Numbered from the stretch's first letter, positions 13,101 through 27,700 are shown. The stretch: 64,000 nucleotides of DNA from Solea solea (GCF_958295425.1 NC_081135.1:25392113-25456112); one strand, 5' to 3'. Numbers and translations are program-made. Notes: generated by a model from the letters alone, not told the origin.

Positions 13101-14499
13101 CCAGTTTTCAAATGTCCTTTATAGGGGGTTTCAAATGGAAAAGTCTGGAATATACATAGCAGTGTTATTTGAATGTTTTCAATGAGGGTGAATTTAGTTT
13201 TGAACACTGTACACGGGTGTTTACTGGAATGTAAAACTGACCGTCTGTCAACAATTACCAATATGAGAACTCACTTAGACCACAGGGCTGCAGTGTAAAA
13301 GTATCATACCTTTGCTGTCAATATACAGTATGTAGATGTATTATATTATGTATGTATAATTGTCAACATTCATTCCACATTCACGCAGAGTTCTTCACTG
13401 CATCACTCATCATTGTTCATTTGTATAATATGGATTATGTTCTGGATTCAAATGAACGGTAGTGCACCTTAGATGGCCGTTACAGTTTTGGTTTTGCATG
13501 ACATAATCATTCATTACGGTGGCTTTTTTTTCCCTGTACGGAAAACGAAAGGTCAAAATGCTGCTGGCACAAAACCCAGAGAAACTTGTTCTACTAGTCA
13601 GACGGGTGAGAGAAAAAATGAAATGGAGAAAGAGAGAGAGGGAGAGGAGGACGGTGAGGGGAAAGGTGCAGGGAGGCAGGCGCAGGAGTAGCTGTCAGTA
13701 AGATTGATTTAAAGAGTGCAGAGTAACAACAGCCCAGCATCATCCAGTCAGACCCTTATTCCATGAGGTTGGTAGAGCGGGGCAGGAGTGTGTGTTTGTC
13801 TGCAGAGAAAATTCTCTAGGGAAATAAATAAAAAAGAAATACAAGGTTTGCTACTTTTCCGACCTCTCTGTTTTCCCTCAAACCTAGCATTTAGTTATTT
13901 AGTAATTAAGTTACGCAGAAATTCAACTTGAGATGATACTCAGTATCATATCAGCTTGGAAACTCAGATTGGAAACTTGAAATCCGTTTCCAATCCTAAT
14001 ACCATAAATATTAGATGAATACTTCACTAAAACTGGAGACACACCACACAACTTTCACAGTCTTCACAGAATTTGAAAAGACTTGGAGTTCACACTAACC
14101 GACTGGTTTCAGCAGATTCTTTTTATGACGAGTGGAAAAACGGGGGATCACACATTTGACTACTGTGCTTGACAAGGGATCACAGACCACATGATTTGCC
14201 AAACCAACTGAAGCCACAGCACTCTTGGGAAAACCCTTGCGAGAGAGTCGACGAGTGGTAAACAAGCATGGACGGCAAACGCTTCGCTGTTGTTTGCGCA
14301 GCTATCTGCTCTGTCATGGAGGAGTCAACATTAGCATTGTTGTTTCGATAATTGCTGCTACTTCCTCTTCTGACGCTATGTCCTGTGTCCCACCTACTCA
14401 TTTTCATTGGCTGATGGCAGCATGTGTTTGCAGTTGGGTCTGTAATCAGCACACACTACCTGATTGCGTCCTGAGTGAACTGTGAATCATGGGTAAAAA

Positions 14500-14755
14500 T
14501 ATTGGGCAATATTGTAAAAAAAAAAAAAATAGGACATAAAAGCAGCAACAACATTCAAACTGATGTTGTGGGCTGTTTATTTTTTCTTTATGGGAGCAGA
14601 GTATTTATTACAGTTAGAGCTTTATATTTTGCAAAAGGCTGATTAAGGCTTGGTGGTAATGTACCAGCACAAAAGTGTTAATAGCTTAGTCATTTAAAAA
14701 AATGTGAACTGTATTGGGCTGATATTCAACGTTGTTATATCATCCCTAAATTCAT
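14500..14755. mobile_element. Decayed MITE, TAGGGATG-end family
   Basis: The internal segment GGGCTGTTTATTTTTTCTTT, followed by a GGGAG motif and TATTTATTACAG, closely matches the segment at about 45,925-45,985. The right edge ends in ATCATCCCTA, the reverse complement of the TAGGGATG terminus seen at 61,294 and 57,032. The left end is not clear. It is a non-autonomous element with no coding capacity. Confidence 0.5.
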
Positions 14756-15925
14756 CAACCACCTAATGTAATGTCTCTGTGCCCCTTCTTCATTGGAAAT
14801 GAGTTAATGTTACCGTCTTTACATCCGTTCACAGCCAAACCGAAACCTAACGGTGTGACACCCATCCAGCAGATCACGTCCTCCCTCAGTGCAAACAGTA
14901 AAAAACAAACAAGACGAACCAGCCACTGAGAGGATTTGTCTCAGAACAGTAGTCACTTAAAGCACCCTTATCCCCTTTGTGTCAACCTTGTGGTGACATG
15001 TGCACCCATGCGTGTAATTACACACATGTAGCCCAGTTGTATGTATGCGTGAAATAACGTTTAGGAGGGCATGAGATGACCTGCGAGCGTTTGTCTTTCT
15101 ATAAATGTATGTGTGTATTTAGGTTAGTGTATGTGACCTGGGGCTGTGCACTGGGATGATGATGGGGCTCTGTAGATTAGACGACAGAAGAAACAGCTGG
15201 GCCCCTGACTTCTTAGCTATCCCAACCGTTCATGGAAGTTTAATGGAGTGTGATGATAATGGAATGGCAACTAATCCGGGGGGGTGATGGGAAGGTCAAG
15301 TGACCCTGACTGACTGGAGGTCAACAGAAGAGAAGAGAACAGGGATGGAAAGCATGCATGTGTGTTTCTGTGCAGCATGAAAAACCATCACATAGAGGAA
15401 ATATTTTCTAAAAATAGCACATCAGGAGATGAACCAAAAAAAAGGGTGTGTAAATAAATCACATCCCTAACAGATTCCCACTGATGATGTCAGACAATAA
15501 GAAGAAAAAGTGAGCAAAACAAAAGAGGTATGAGAGGTGGAGATCTAACACGGCAGCGACTGCATGGCAGTTGTACAGTATCCGTGCACTATTTGATGAT
15601 ATGGGAGTGTTTTCCCACGGGAGCAATCCCCTAAGACATGGAAAACAAAATGACTATGTTGCCTTCCCCCTCCCTCCTTCTACCTCTGAGCCTATTTTTA
15701 ACACACCATTACCTGTTTTCCTTGTCTCTTTCATTGTCTGTCTCTTTTCCTCTTTTAGTCATGTGACCTGAGTATGAGAGAGGATATACTGTACTCTGTA
15801 ATTGTTTGTGCTACTCTCGCATGTTTACGTCAGTGACATTCCAGGCTGCAATTAGTGCTGAAACTTAAGTCAACTTATAAACAGAAAATCATATCACTAA
15901 TATTAATTATTTACATTATTAATAA

Positions 15926-16380
15926 ACAGGGCTGGGTATAGTGAGTTGTTCGATTATACAGATATATTGTCAAACGTTTTTACCGTGTTTACTGCATTCT
16001 CCCATTTGAATCTCTTCAGAGGAGAGCAGAGTCTCCTCTGTCAGGGAGAGTGACGCACAGATTTTGACCGAAACGTGGAAAAAGATCACGTATCTCTCAC
16101 TCCAATGTCGCTCACAATAACATCTGATGCATGTGTGAGGAAGAGGGGGATGAGGGAGCAGCTGCGCTCTCACAGCTCAAAGTGGAAGTGGCGTCATTGG
16201 GGACACGTTATTTTCACACTAAACCGAGGCCAGTCTTTAAATCTATGTCACCACCTTAACAGTATGAACACCGATAAACACACTTTTTGTAATTGTTAAA
16301 ATTTCACAATCTGAGTAGCAAACAAATCTTCTTAAATATACTGGGATATGATTTTATTAGTCCATACCACCCAGGCCTGT
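15926..16380. mobile_element. hAT-like MITE with target-site duplication
   Basis: The element starts ACAGGGCTGGGTATAG and ends with the reverse complement of ACAGGCCTGGGTGGTAT, giving short imperfect terminal inverted repeats. The 9-mer TATTAATAA flanks it directly on both sides (15,917-15,925 and 16,381-16,389), consistent with the 8-bp duplication of hAT transposition plus one chance base. The 455-bp interior is non-coding. The AT-rich duplication weakens the evidence slightly. Confidence 0.7.
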
Positions 16381-18349
16381 TATTAATAATGATTGATTGT
16401 CTGATACAAAATACTGTTTGAGGCAACACTGCAACAGATTCGTCTTATGTGTCATTAAATTTGGGCTTAAACCTAAGTTTCCTAAATTTTATCAAGATCC
16501 AGTTGCTCTATAATCATTAACAATGCAGATGAAAATCCCAGCATAACAAAAACAGTATGCAAGGGGTGAATGTTAATCCGCCATTGATTTAAGAAAAAAG
16601 AATAGAAAATCGTAACTTTTCTCAGCTGCCACTTCTTCGCCACCTGACACCTGCTCCCCTGACGACAAACACACACACACAAACACACAGCAGTATTTGT
16701 AAATGTCTTCCTATGCGACAACATGCATGCTTGCATACTACACACACACACACAAAGGGAAATGCAAACAAACCAGTTAACACACACACACACGCACATG
16801 CAGGCAAATCCACTTGCGTGTTTGCACATGCTGTTTACTGAGCGACACCTTCATTTAACAGGGACACTGAGAGGCTGAATTGAGGAACGTGGACACGTGT
16901 GGTTCAGGTAGAGCAGGACCACACACATGGTGCGCAGACATACCCACAACAGTAATTATACACAATAGTTTACAAGACCCATAACTCATACATTTCTCAA
17001 GGAGTGTGTAGTGCGAAGCTATGACTTGAAAAAAATCATCTTTACCCATTTATCTACAGTATTTGCAGTATTTTCTGTTCGATCTCATATGCACAGAAAC
17101 AAACCGCCACCTAACCGCCTTCCGTTTACTTCAGTTATCAACAGAGGTGGTGTTTGCTTTTGTGAACCAGGGAACCTGGCTGTGTTTGTCCGGGTGTCGT
17201 TATATCTCCACTCCTAGCAGAGAGGGAAACCAGCGCAGTGAGTTTACAGCCATCAACTGTCAAATCAATACTCACTGCTCATTTAGCTGCAAGGCTCCCA
17301 ACAGACAGTCATGGCACCATTGTTTTAGTAGTGTTAGTATGGGAGGTGGGGGACACACACAAACATACACACGTGTACTGTATGTGTTCCATATGCAGCA
17401 GCAAATCCATACTGGAGACACGTCAGACAAAAGCATTCTCCTGCTCTCACGTCACATACAGTATGCTCACACCATGCCATTCCATAGGGTATGGTAACAA
17501 TGCAATTTTACCATAATTCCTAATCCTCCTAGATTTTCATGACATTATGTATATAAACATTATAGTGGGCAGCTTACCTTGCACAGATCCCTATTAAAAA
17601 CTGAGTTGTTGCCACTCAGCTGGTATTATCTCCTCTACAGGACACTGTCCAGATCTGATGAGTGACATGGATAACACAGATCCATTGTAATGGGGGGATT
17701 ATTGATGTAAACTGTGACGTCTGGCCCTGGACACTGTCTAGCAGCTTCACCGACAGACCTGATCATTTTAAATTTAAATTTAATCTGCCTTTCCTACACA
17801 CTGACTGTCCAGACTTTAATAAGGAGATCTACTGGAGAGCTCAAAGATCTCCTATGTGTGACAAGCACACAAAAATCAGCCTGTGCTCGCTATTATGTCG
17901 TTTACCACAAACATACAGCAGTTTGCAAACACAGATGCTGACTCAGGACATAAAGGTGTGATACATGCTGGCAAAATCAAACCCCAGAGATGAGAGAGAG
18001 AAGGAGGCAACACAATCAATCATCTGCTAAACAACCTCTCTGAGGTAGCCCTAGCTCTTTGAATCATCTACTTATGGGCCAAGGGGCTGGTGAGGCAGTG
18101 ATACAGTCCAAACTGCTGTAGGCACAGAAAAAAATGAGGTATTTTTCATCAAGTACAATGGGAAGTTTGACTTGAATTGGATAGAACAGGGCGGACAGGA
18201 TGCAGGAAGACTGAGGAGAGTCTAAAGGGCCGGAAGGAAAATGTCGGGTTTGGAGGGAAGGTGAGAGATGAGAGAACAGAGAAGGCCTTAAAGATCAAGC
18301 GCACAGCTACACCAAATAAAAACATACAGATAAAGGATTACGTGTGTGC

Positions 18350-18591
18350 TCGAGCTGCACAATTAACCGCAAAATAATTAAATTGCAATACCACCAAGTA
18401 CAATATTTGATTAAGACAAAACAGCACTGGAGGAATTCATTAGCCCCAAAATATTTCTCTACAGAAGAGAAAAAATGTTTTCTTTACTGACAGGTGCCCA
18501 ATCAACATGATTTAATTTTTTTCTGTGACAATAAAATTGTAATTCATACCAAGTATCAATCACATCACACTCTCAATATCATGCAGCTCCG
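18350..18591. mobile_element. hAT-like MITE with 8-bp target-site duplication
   Basis: GTGTGTGC occurs at 18,342-18,349 and again at 18,592-18,599, directly bounding a 242-bp AT-rich segment. Its left end (TCGAGCTGCAC) and the reverse complement of its right end (CGGAGCTGCAT) share GAGCTGCA. An 8-bp duplication and this terminus fit non-autonomous hAT elements of fish. The duplication resembles a TG tract, so chance is not fully excluded. Confidence 0.65.
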
Positions 18592-21500
18592 GTGTGTGCA
18601 TTAACGCCTCTTACAGGAAACACAGGACACGTCATGGCGAGTCTCCCACTATCAGCTCAGTCCACATTCACCAACAACCTGCCTTCCCTCCTCCAAACCA
18701 CACACACACCGACACAAAAGCCACTTGACGACACGTGCACACCCAAAACAAACTGCCACTACATTTGTTTGCAGCACAAACACTGGCCGGTGCTGTACCG
18801 TGTGCTCACCAACAGACGGAAGGAGATGAGAAACCCGAGTGGAGCAAAAACTGCACGTACAACCACTTATACTTAACCGACAATACAAAGGTCACATTTG
18901 TTATTGTTAAGAGATTTAGTTAATTTCACATTGTCTTCATCAGCAGCGAGACGTTATTGCCATTTTCTGGGGAAGACATTTTTCCCAACATAGGAGATAA
19001 ATCATGGAAATGCTCTGAAAAGAAATCAGTTTAAATTATGTGCAATTAAAAGTGGGTCAAATGCATCCGAGGATCATGTGAAAGCTCTAAAACACCTATT
19101 GAATGTACCTGGTTACGGGTTCTTCATTTAAATGTGCATTGAGGTTTGCCACAGGGTCGGTTTCATCCTACTCAATGCTTTGTTGCATCAGATCAAACAC
19201 GTGTTTAATCCCTGATCTTGAAAGTTGCAGTTGACAGTGCAGTGCTAATAGGTGGAAGGTTGCTCATTGTGTAAAGCACAGTATTCTCCACATTCACAGA
19301 TGGCCATGGTGCTGTTTTAAGCTGTCACTGTAAAATCAGTTTCCACCAGAATGAAAAATTGAAATTGATTTTCTGACCTCAGGAAGTACGTTTTTGTTTT
19401 TCCTTTATTAAATATTGGCCATAAATGATTTACTGCAACCACGTACAGTGAAAAGTGTTTCACACACAAAACATGTGCTCACTGGACAGCTTGAAAATCA
19501 GTCTGATGACATCCCAGTAAAAGAATGTTTGAGATCCACTAAAAAACAATAGAGGAGTAACAGAGAACTTTACTCTTTGTTTTCACTCCACTGCTTTTGT
19601 CTCTTTCTTATTTCCGTCTGTCTTCACGTCTTAACTTCTTGCTTAGATGAGCTGCATCAAATGGATGTACACAATGTCCTGAAAGGCGATTCATAGCTTT
19701 GTCTAATCTTTCTGAAAACCAATCTTCATCTTAACCCATTTGAGCTAAAAGGGTGGAATGGAAATGGAATGGAAAATGTATTTTGTTTGTTTTGGAAAAA
19801 AAACAATAGGAAAGATACAGGGCAACACTGCAATCTCTCGCTCCCAAAAGTGGAGTGTACAGCACTACAGTTTTATGGTCTTGACCCTAATGAAACCACT
19901 GTTCCATTAATCTTTCCCTCTACAATTCAATAATGCCAATCCCGAGCAGCTTCTCTGTGTTTCAGCCTCATGCAAAGACTCACTCACCAAACAACCAACG
20001 CCATGAGGCCAGGCTGCCGGCCAGGCTGCCTGCCAGGTGTGACCTCAATGACCTCTGCTTAATTTGTTGGGACTGCAAAGCTGCCACGGTTCATCTGTGA
20101 CTACTGTATGATGGCCTTTACCTTTCCAGCTACAGCTCTCAGCTCGGGTACATAATTGTGTATGCAGGACCTGAAAGGTCAACTTCAGACCACAGGCTCT
20201 TTTAAGGTTGATGGCCCCCTGACTGAGGGTAAAAGGCCCCGCAGCTCCGCATGAGTCACACATGTGAGTTTATCACATGGATAGAGCTGGTCAGCTACAA
20301 AGTGAACATCTGAATCCTACCTGGCCAGGTTACTCACAGGATCAAATGTCAAGTAACAAGTGGCTGCAAGTGTTATGGGGTATAATGAGTCACGAGTTTG
20401 ATTTAATGCACTACTTTTGCTTTATGGTTTAATACAGGAAAATATGGAAAAGGCGCACACATGTTCAAGTCCCACGTCCCACAGCCTTTCTTTGTTATGG
20501 TCTTAGTCAATGTACTTGTGTTATTCCATCAGCCTGCCTAGGGACTACAGGTGTGAATAAACCACTGGCTATAATCTGGCATGTAAATATATTGATGATG
20601 TTCACAAATGTGCAATGAATGTACAAAGGGATTCTTACGTTACAACACACAATATACTAAGCACTAATAATAATAATAATATGTACTTTTAAGATCAATT
20701 TAACACTACAAACAAGTTCTAGTGTGTTTTTCTTTTATTCCCAGAGGTCCCTTAGAGGCAATTAAATTATTTAAATACACAGGATCATCTGCGCCTGACC
20801 TCTTCAATATCCCCCTTTCACAAAAGCGAAGAGCCTCGAGCATCCAGCAACTGGAAATAGCAGCATGGCGGAGAGCTGCAGTTTGATCACTCAGCTGATG
20901 ATGGACACTTCCTCCTGGTGTCTGACTTTCCTGCTGCAGTTCCAAGCAGCCAAACAGCCAAAAGCCAAATATGTCCTAAGAAAAATTCAGCTGCAGCAGA
21001 GCTAGGGGTAAATGTTTTATCACCACAGAAATCCAAGGGAGTGGCTCTGACTTTCAGAGTACAAAGGATTTACTCACAAACCAACAGGCAACAAGTTTTT
21101 CAAAAGGGAATTAAATGTGCGTGTTTTGTTTACTATTGTGCTGCAACAGATGAGTGCTCGTACACTACATTACCACTGACAAAGCCATGAAACTGATTTT
21201 CACTGGTATTAAATTATCGGTTCATATCGCAAAGTTCACAAAGCCATACTCTGTTGTTACAGAACATGACGACTGTACAAATACCGGTGGTATTTCATAC
21301 CAGAACCTAATACAACATCCTAAACCAGTATGAATTACATAATCTCAACAAATCTTCTGTACGGAAAAAAAAGTCCTAAAAGTAAACCATACATATTATT
21401 CTAGTAACAAGAGCAGAAGAAGAGGCAAAGGAAAGAGAAGAAGCCAGGAATGACAAGAAGAAGAAGTACAACAAACTAGACTTTGGGATTTCAAATAGAT

Positions 21501-21650
21501 CTACTGTCATTAATAATTTGGTCAGCCAGTGGGAATCATTTTAGCTTGATATGATCAATTATAAAGAAAATACAATACAATCTTAAACAGTACTTGTATG
21601 AAGATTGATTTGGGAAGCAGAGGAAGAACAGCTGGTTACAGGAAAAAAAA

Positions 21651-21717
21651 TGCTTGTTCTAGTGTTGGGATGTTTGAATGCTGTGCTCAGTCAAACATCC
21701 CAACACTGGGATGAAGC
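21651..21717 (+). repeat. Long hairpin, 17-bp perfect stem extended by G-U pairs
   Basis: AGTGTTGGGATGTTTGA (21,661-21,677) is followed by a 13-nt loop and its exact reverse complement (21,691-21,707). On a plus-strand transcript pairing continues outward for about seven more pairs through G-U wobbles. On the minus strand those become mismatches, so a plus-strand RNA would fold better. Size and shape resemble a microRNA precursor, but I recognise no known microRNA; a palindromic transposon remnant is the main alternative. Confidence 0.7.
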
Positions 21718-24700
21718 CATTTCTGGAAACAGGAAGCACACAAACTGCTTGAATGGCTGGAGAATAACAGTGAAAGTTGAGCGCTTCAGTGATCCCCTGT
21801 ACATTTAGTGATAAACAAGTGTGGTGGGACAAACAACTGCAGTGAAATGTGACCTTGCTGTTGCCTACAATGTTCACACATGATATATTAGGTGTTACAC
21901 TGGGGTGTGCTTAATCACGGCGACACAGCTTTTCTCTGATGCTTTGTTAACGTGAGATCAGTCAGATGTTCCGTGAAATTAACCCTACTCCATCCATCTA
22001 TCTATATCATCATCGATCATCTCAGTATGCACTATAATAGGACCATTGTCCAAACAGTCAACACATTCAAACAAAGTGTTAGAACCAGGAACCAGGAAAT
22101 TCAGAGTGGGTTTCTACCATATAATGGTTAGTATACGACATACAGATATACTGACATAAACTTGACGCAGACTTTTGGTAAAACGTGTTTCTAAGTGTTG
22201 TTTATCAAAACAAAAATCTAGCTTGGTGTCTGATCTGCAGTGCGACATATTTGTCTTGCTCTAATCATGAGCTATCTGTGTCTAGTTTTCCCAATATGCT
22301 CTGAAAGTTCTGAAGGCTTTATTTGTTTACCAAAATTGCAATATGCTGTTGTGATAAATTACTGAGAGAAGCAAGTTTAATCAACTGCTGGGCTGAATCA
22401 GACAGCTTCTCGCCCATTTCATCTTGTTATTAATGATGTACTTGATTATTTAAAAGTCCATATACTCATTAAACATGTGGCTTTTTTCCATGTGATGTAA
22501 TGGGTTTTCCCCTGAAGCATAACAGGCTTATCAAAAATGTATTAAATGTGAGAGTTAATTCAAAATGTAAGAATTTCTAATAAACATTAGTGAGTGTAAC
22601 AATTCCACAAATACACAGTTTGGTTTGGCTTATTCTTCATTCATGCACCTGCAGCAGTGGCAGAGGTTTGGGGTATATTATGATGTCCTATATTGCCATA
22701 TGAGACTGTAGACGATGGTTTTGTGGTTTCTGTATTGCTCTCAGAATCTTCTATACCCGGAGGTTAGATGTTATCAATTTCAGGCAAGACAAGGCATCTC
22801 TGAAATAAAATGGCCCAGGAAAACCTGTTTGTAAGTTTAACACTCTAACTGACTGAATTCAAGCTTCAGGGGTGGTTAGTGTCAGTTTAATGTCTGACTC
22901 TTCTAATGATGTCAGTGTAGTTAAAAAAAAAAAAAAAAAAAGAAAGAAGCAATTTGGCCCTCGCATGTGCAACCATGTGCAAGATGACCGTGTCACAAAC
23001 AGCTTCTGGCTGAGGTAATGTAACCATTCAGCTGAGAGATTTTGTACAGCCTGATCATGTAACAGTGAGATTGTTTCCAGCTTCTCAGCTTTACTTAGAG
23101 GCCATCTTTCTCATCTCTGTTCAATGGCACATGTTGCACCTGGGGTGAAAGCAAAACATTGATAGGGTTTTCCTATAGCTGACATAACCTGAGGGCCTAG
23201 TGTGCGAAACATACACCTCTTTGTGCGTTGATACATTAAGTATAATAAGTGATGAACAACAGATGCATTCACACACTCAACCCTTTAGTTTTTTCGCAAC
23301 TCTTTCTTTCGCAGTCTTATGAGAAACCCTGATTCCAGATTAAATGGAAAAATAACAAAACTGCATTTCCTTCTCTGTTGGTTCTAAAACATGAGTGAAC
23401 CTATGAATCCTATTCAATCTTTTGCAAGTGATTCAAATTTAGGTCGCTGGGTTTTTATACACTATAGTCTTTCTTTTAAAATGTAATTCAATGATAGCAC
23501 CTCTTCCTACTTAGCATTACAAAGCTAATAAGAGCTACATTTGAGTTGGACTTGAGTAGCCAAAACAGGTGGGTTGGCAATACAGGCATGGTTATATTGT
23601 CAATGAAAAAAATACACTGCATAAATAATTTTTAATTGCAGTAGTGATATACGAATAAGAAACAACTGGTGGATAACATATCCAGATAGTGAAGGTTCCA
23701 CTGTTAACTGATTAGCTACATTAGACCCAGTGGTCTTAGACTGTCAGAAATACAGGAGGGAAAGCTACTTTGTTATAAATAGCATGGTAAATTCTCTGAC
23801 AGGAGACAAATTCATTTTGTCTCTGTATACTCATGATAAACATCTTGCAGCATGTTCTTTTTCGATCAAGCTGAAGAGATATTTTTTTCTTACTCCACTC
23901 CTCAAACTCTCATCCTTTGTTCTGTGTGTACTTCATCAATCTGTCACTCAGCGGCCCCTCTTCTCTTCCTGCCTGCCTTTACTCCCGAGTCTCCCTCATC
24001 TGATCTCTCATTTTGCTTCTCCATCCTGAAGCTCCTCAATCAATATCCCCGTGGATGAAACCTCAAGCATTGCTGTGGTCAAACACCTGAATCTGACAGG
24101 CAGACAAAAAGAAACTAAATCCAGACAAGATACAGTAGAATTCAGCCTAAGGTAATGTAATGTTAGCCTTTTCCGTGTGAGTGTGAGGAAATGGGATCGA
24201 CAGCAAAAAAAAAAGCAGCAGGACATCTGTGTTGCAGTAACATGTCTCAGAGGAACCAAACATGTCCTGAGGCTAAACAGTATAGAAATCTTTACTCTTC
24301 CAAACATGCTACTTCAAAGATATAAGGTGTGTGCCTATAAAGAAGTGTCTCATTTACATTTCAGAGGCAAACCATCACATAGATCTATGATTGGTGATCA
24401 CGCTTCACTATGCAAACAAATAAACAACACGACCACAGGGAGTTGTTTCCTCACGTCTGTGGAACAGACAAGAGCCTGCAGGCCATGTCACCAGATTCCC
24501 AGTGTACCACCTCTCACTGCTTCCCCACACATGAGGAAAACAACTGAATAATATGGTTGTTCTCGAAAGCCATTCAAGGCCTGTTACCCAGCTCCACATT
24601 CCACAAAAGCCCACAACTCAAAAAGTCAGGCAGCCCTCAGACCAGGCACCGTTACATCTACTCACTGTTCAACCAGAACATGTGGACGATAAGACAGAGA

Positions 24701-27700
24701 GAGTCAGCTGCGGTGATACTCCTCAAATGGTGTTCACTAGCTGAAACCGACTGCCGACAACAGTGCACACTAATTAGCCTCTATTAGCTAATGTGGTAAA
24801 TACCCCAGAGTCGAATATTTGCAAATAAGTCATACTTGGAGAAAGAAAGAAATGAGTTTTGAGTTCCTGTGCCAGAAAATAGGTTATTTCAAAGTCAATA
24901 ACACCCTCTATGAACCGTTCTCATGAAGAAAAATAAATATGCAAGCTTCAAACTTCAGGAGCTACTTGTCATTCCATTGACCAAAGGTTTGTCAAGAACG
25001 CACAGCAGGAATGTATGAAAATCTGCAACTCATTGTTTGAAAATAAACATCTACAAAAATGCAATTACTAAATACCAGTCCACTAAACCAGAGAAAATAT
25101 CCAGTATTTATAGAACCAGAGCAGGTTCGCTGGGAGGGGTTTAACTTGGGAGCTGATACTTGAAAAACAAGCAGAGCTGATTCCAAGACCAAAACAAACT
25201 TTTCGCCCTGGCTAACTCTTGTAATAGCAATTTTTCACTGAGCAAGGCATTCGGTGCTCTAGACCCACCACCACTGTATGTAGAAAAAAAAAAAAAACTG
25301 GGAACAAGAACAAATGGTCAGTCCCAGAGCGAGACAGACAGGGTCTGCTTTTGCACTTATCCTCACACAGATGAAAGCCAGGGGCCAAACCTACAGCCTA
25401 ACTCAACAAACAGGCTGTGACACGAGGAAAGGAGGGGGGGGGGGCATGTCTGTGTATTTATGTCCGTACACACATGCATGTGGAAAAGCCTGCTGACTGC
25501 AAAACATACTAAGCAGATCCAGAGTCCCACATGATCTTCGATAGTCAGATAGAGAGGGAGTAGCACTTGGTCTCTAGCCAGCAGTTAATTCCTCTTGCCC
25601 TAAAGAGAAAGTGCAGATTGATGGTAGCCCTGCTGAAACTCTGCATCAGCCTGACGTTTGTCTTGTGCGACTTGCATGGAATACAGCATTCATCCCAATG
25701 TGGCATCAGTCACAGGGGGTCAGAGGTAAAGGCCCTGGAGGACAGCCATGCCGAGCCCTGTGGACGGTTCATCTTAATGACACTTCAAAGGGACAAATGA
25801 GACAAGAAGTGTAGGTGTAATTCCTAATGATTTCAATGTAGCTCTTTGTAAAATCCTTAAGGAGTGAAAAATCAATAAATGAATAAAGAAAATCTCCTTT
25901 TTTTTTTTCTGTATCACATGCACTGCCAACACTCCCCCCCCCATACATATCATGTGTTTTTAATAAAGCACAACACACAACCGTGTGTCTTGTTGAGGGA
26001 ATAAGGTGTGTCAGTTCTGCTGTTGTTGTGATGACCCAGAAAAATGCATTAGTTAGAACAGTATACATCTACAAAAAAACACAGCGATTGCGAAATGCTT
26101 TTTAAAACGCTGCACCGGCTGATTTACAGTACATGCTTCCCGTTGCAGACATAGCGACTGGTCTCGCATGCATGAATGCACCATTTAAGGATACAGTGTT
26201 GTGAATTCATAGCCCTGATTCTTGGCATTTGTTTCAACATTGTCAAAGCTCAACACTGAAGTATTTACTACATCAGGAGAGTCATCCATCCAGCCTGGAA
26301 TTAGTTTCCTGTCAGTATTCTGTGCCCTTGTGGCAAAGCATGCACATCATAAAAACCCACAGAAGTGTGATGCAGGTTAAAAGCACAGCAAGCAATAGGA
26401 ATAAAAGGTAAATCTTGGTTACCCAAGGTCTGACATAGTCCAGCTGTTTCTGTGCAAGGAAATATCTAAATCCAGCCCTCCCACTCCTCCTTTCCTCCTT
26501 CTTTTCCAATCTTCTCCAGCTAACCCCGTGGACACTGATATGTAAATACAACTCTTTATAGATCTGACTTGGAGGAACTTGCTTTAACCTCAGAAGGGCA
26601 AACTTTTTTTCTTGGGTTATTTTGGGGGGGAAAAATTACTGTTTTCCCTTTTCTTTTTTTTAGTACATTTGCAAGTGCTTCGTCCTGTCTCAGCGTGACA
26701 TTCAGTCACATGTTCACAAAAGGCAAAAATAGAAAAAGATTATATGTTTGGGAGTGAACAACAATCGAGAGTCAAAAGGGTAGCATTAAAGGATATACAC
26801 ACATTAGGAGCCAGCATGGATTCCAGAATTCAGCTGTAATGAAAGTGTTTTGTTCTCTCTCTATTTAAAGCAAACCTTTGTTGTGCAAATTCTTTCCATT
26901 TTAGTCCTACACTGAACATTCTTCTTACTACTCTCCTCTCTGTACAGGTCCTGACAGCTAAAAATAAGCCTCACCTGACGACGCAATTGTAAAATTCAAT
27001 TCAGTTTGAATTAGATAACAAGGAGTGGACAAACAGCAGCAACTCTGTCATGGGTTAGCTTTCTGAATTATAGGTCATATGTTTCACTCACTCACTCACA
27101 CACACACACATTCACCACCCAGCTGTCAATTAGACAAAGAATTGGAAGCCGCAGTGATAAACCTCAGGAGAAAGTTTAGACGTGTGCGTGTGTGTGTGTG
27201 TGTGTCATCAGGAGCATGACACACAGGGAGAGCCTGCCAGCAGCTATTTGCCACTTGTTGGCATTTCAGACATGACTGTTTCTCCTCATGGCAGACGGGG
27301 TGGAGTCAGCATGTGCTGCATCACAGGCATAGCAGCTCAACAAGACAAGCCCTCGGGCGACTTAAAACCAAAAACTGTGTGGGGAAATATGGGAACGCCT
27401 CCTTGTACAAATGGACACTGTCCACTGATCACCCAGAAACATCTTCATCTAAAATCTAACCCCAAAATACACAACAGTGTTAGTATTTTAACCTTTTTCC
27501 CTTCCCCCTTGTAACTCGGTTCCAAAGGGGAAAATCCTACCCCAACAAAATGGGACTTCAAAAACAAACAAGCAAATAAATAAAAGGCTGTCAGCTGTTG
27601 TTATATCAGTATCATGGACTTTAGGGGCTTTATTAAGGGCGCGTCTCCAGCAAAGTGAAGACATGACAGCTCCTGGGAACATTGGTGGACCAGTTTGTGG

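Noticed and set aside
13473..13701. Lys/Glu/Arg-rich ORFs
   Set aside because: Products of GA-rich simple sequence in two overlapping frames.
16482..16829. Cysteine/valine-rich minus-strand ORFs (CVCVCV)
   Set aside because: They are translations of CA/TG microsatellite tracts, as are similar products at 4,275-4,457, 7,755-7,991 and 44,334-44,528.
17578..17637. Possible cryptic minus-strand exon (CCTGTAG acceptor, GTGCAAG|GTAAGC donor)
   Set aside because: Good-looking splice sites alone are expected by chance in 39 kb; the segment encodes nothing resembling DIP2.
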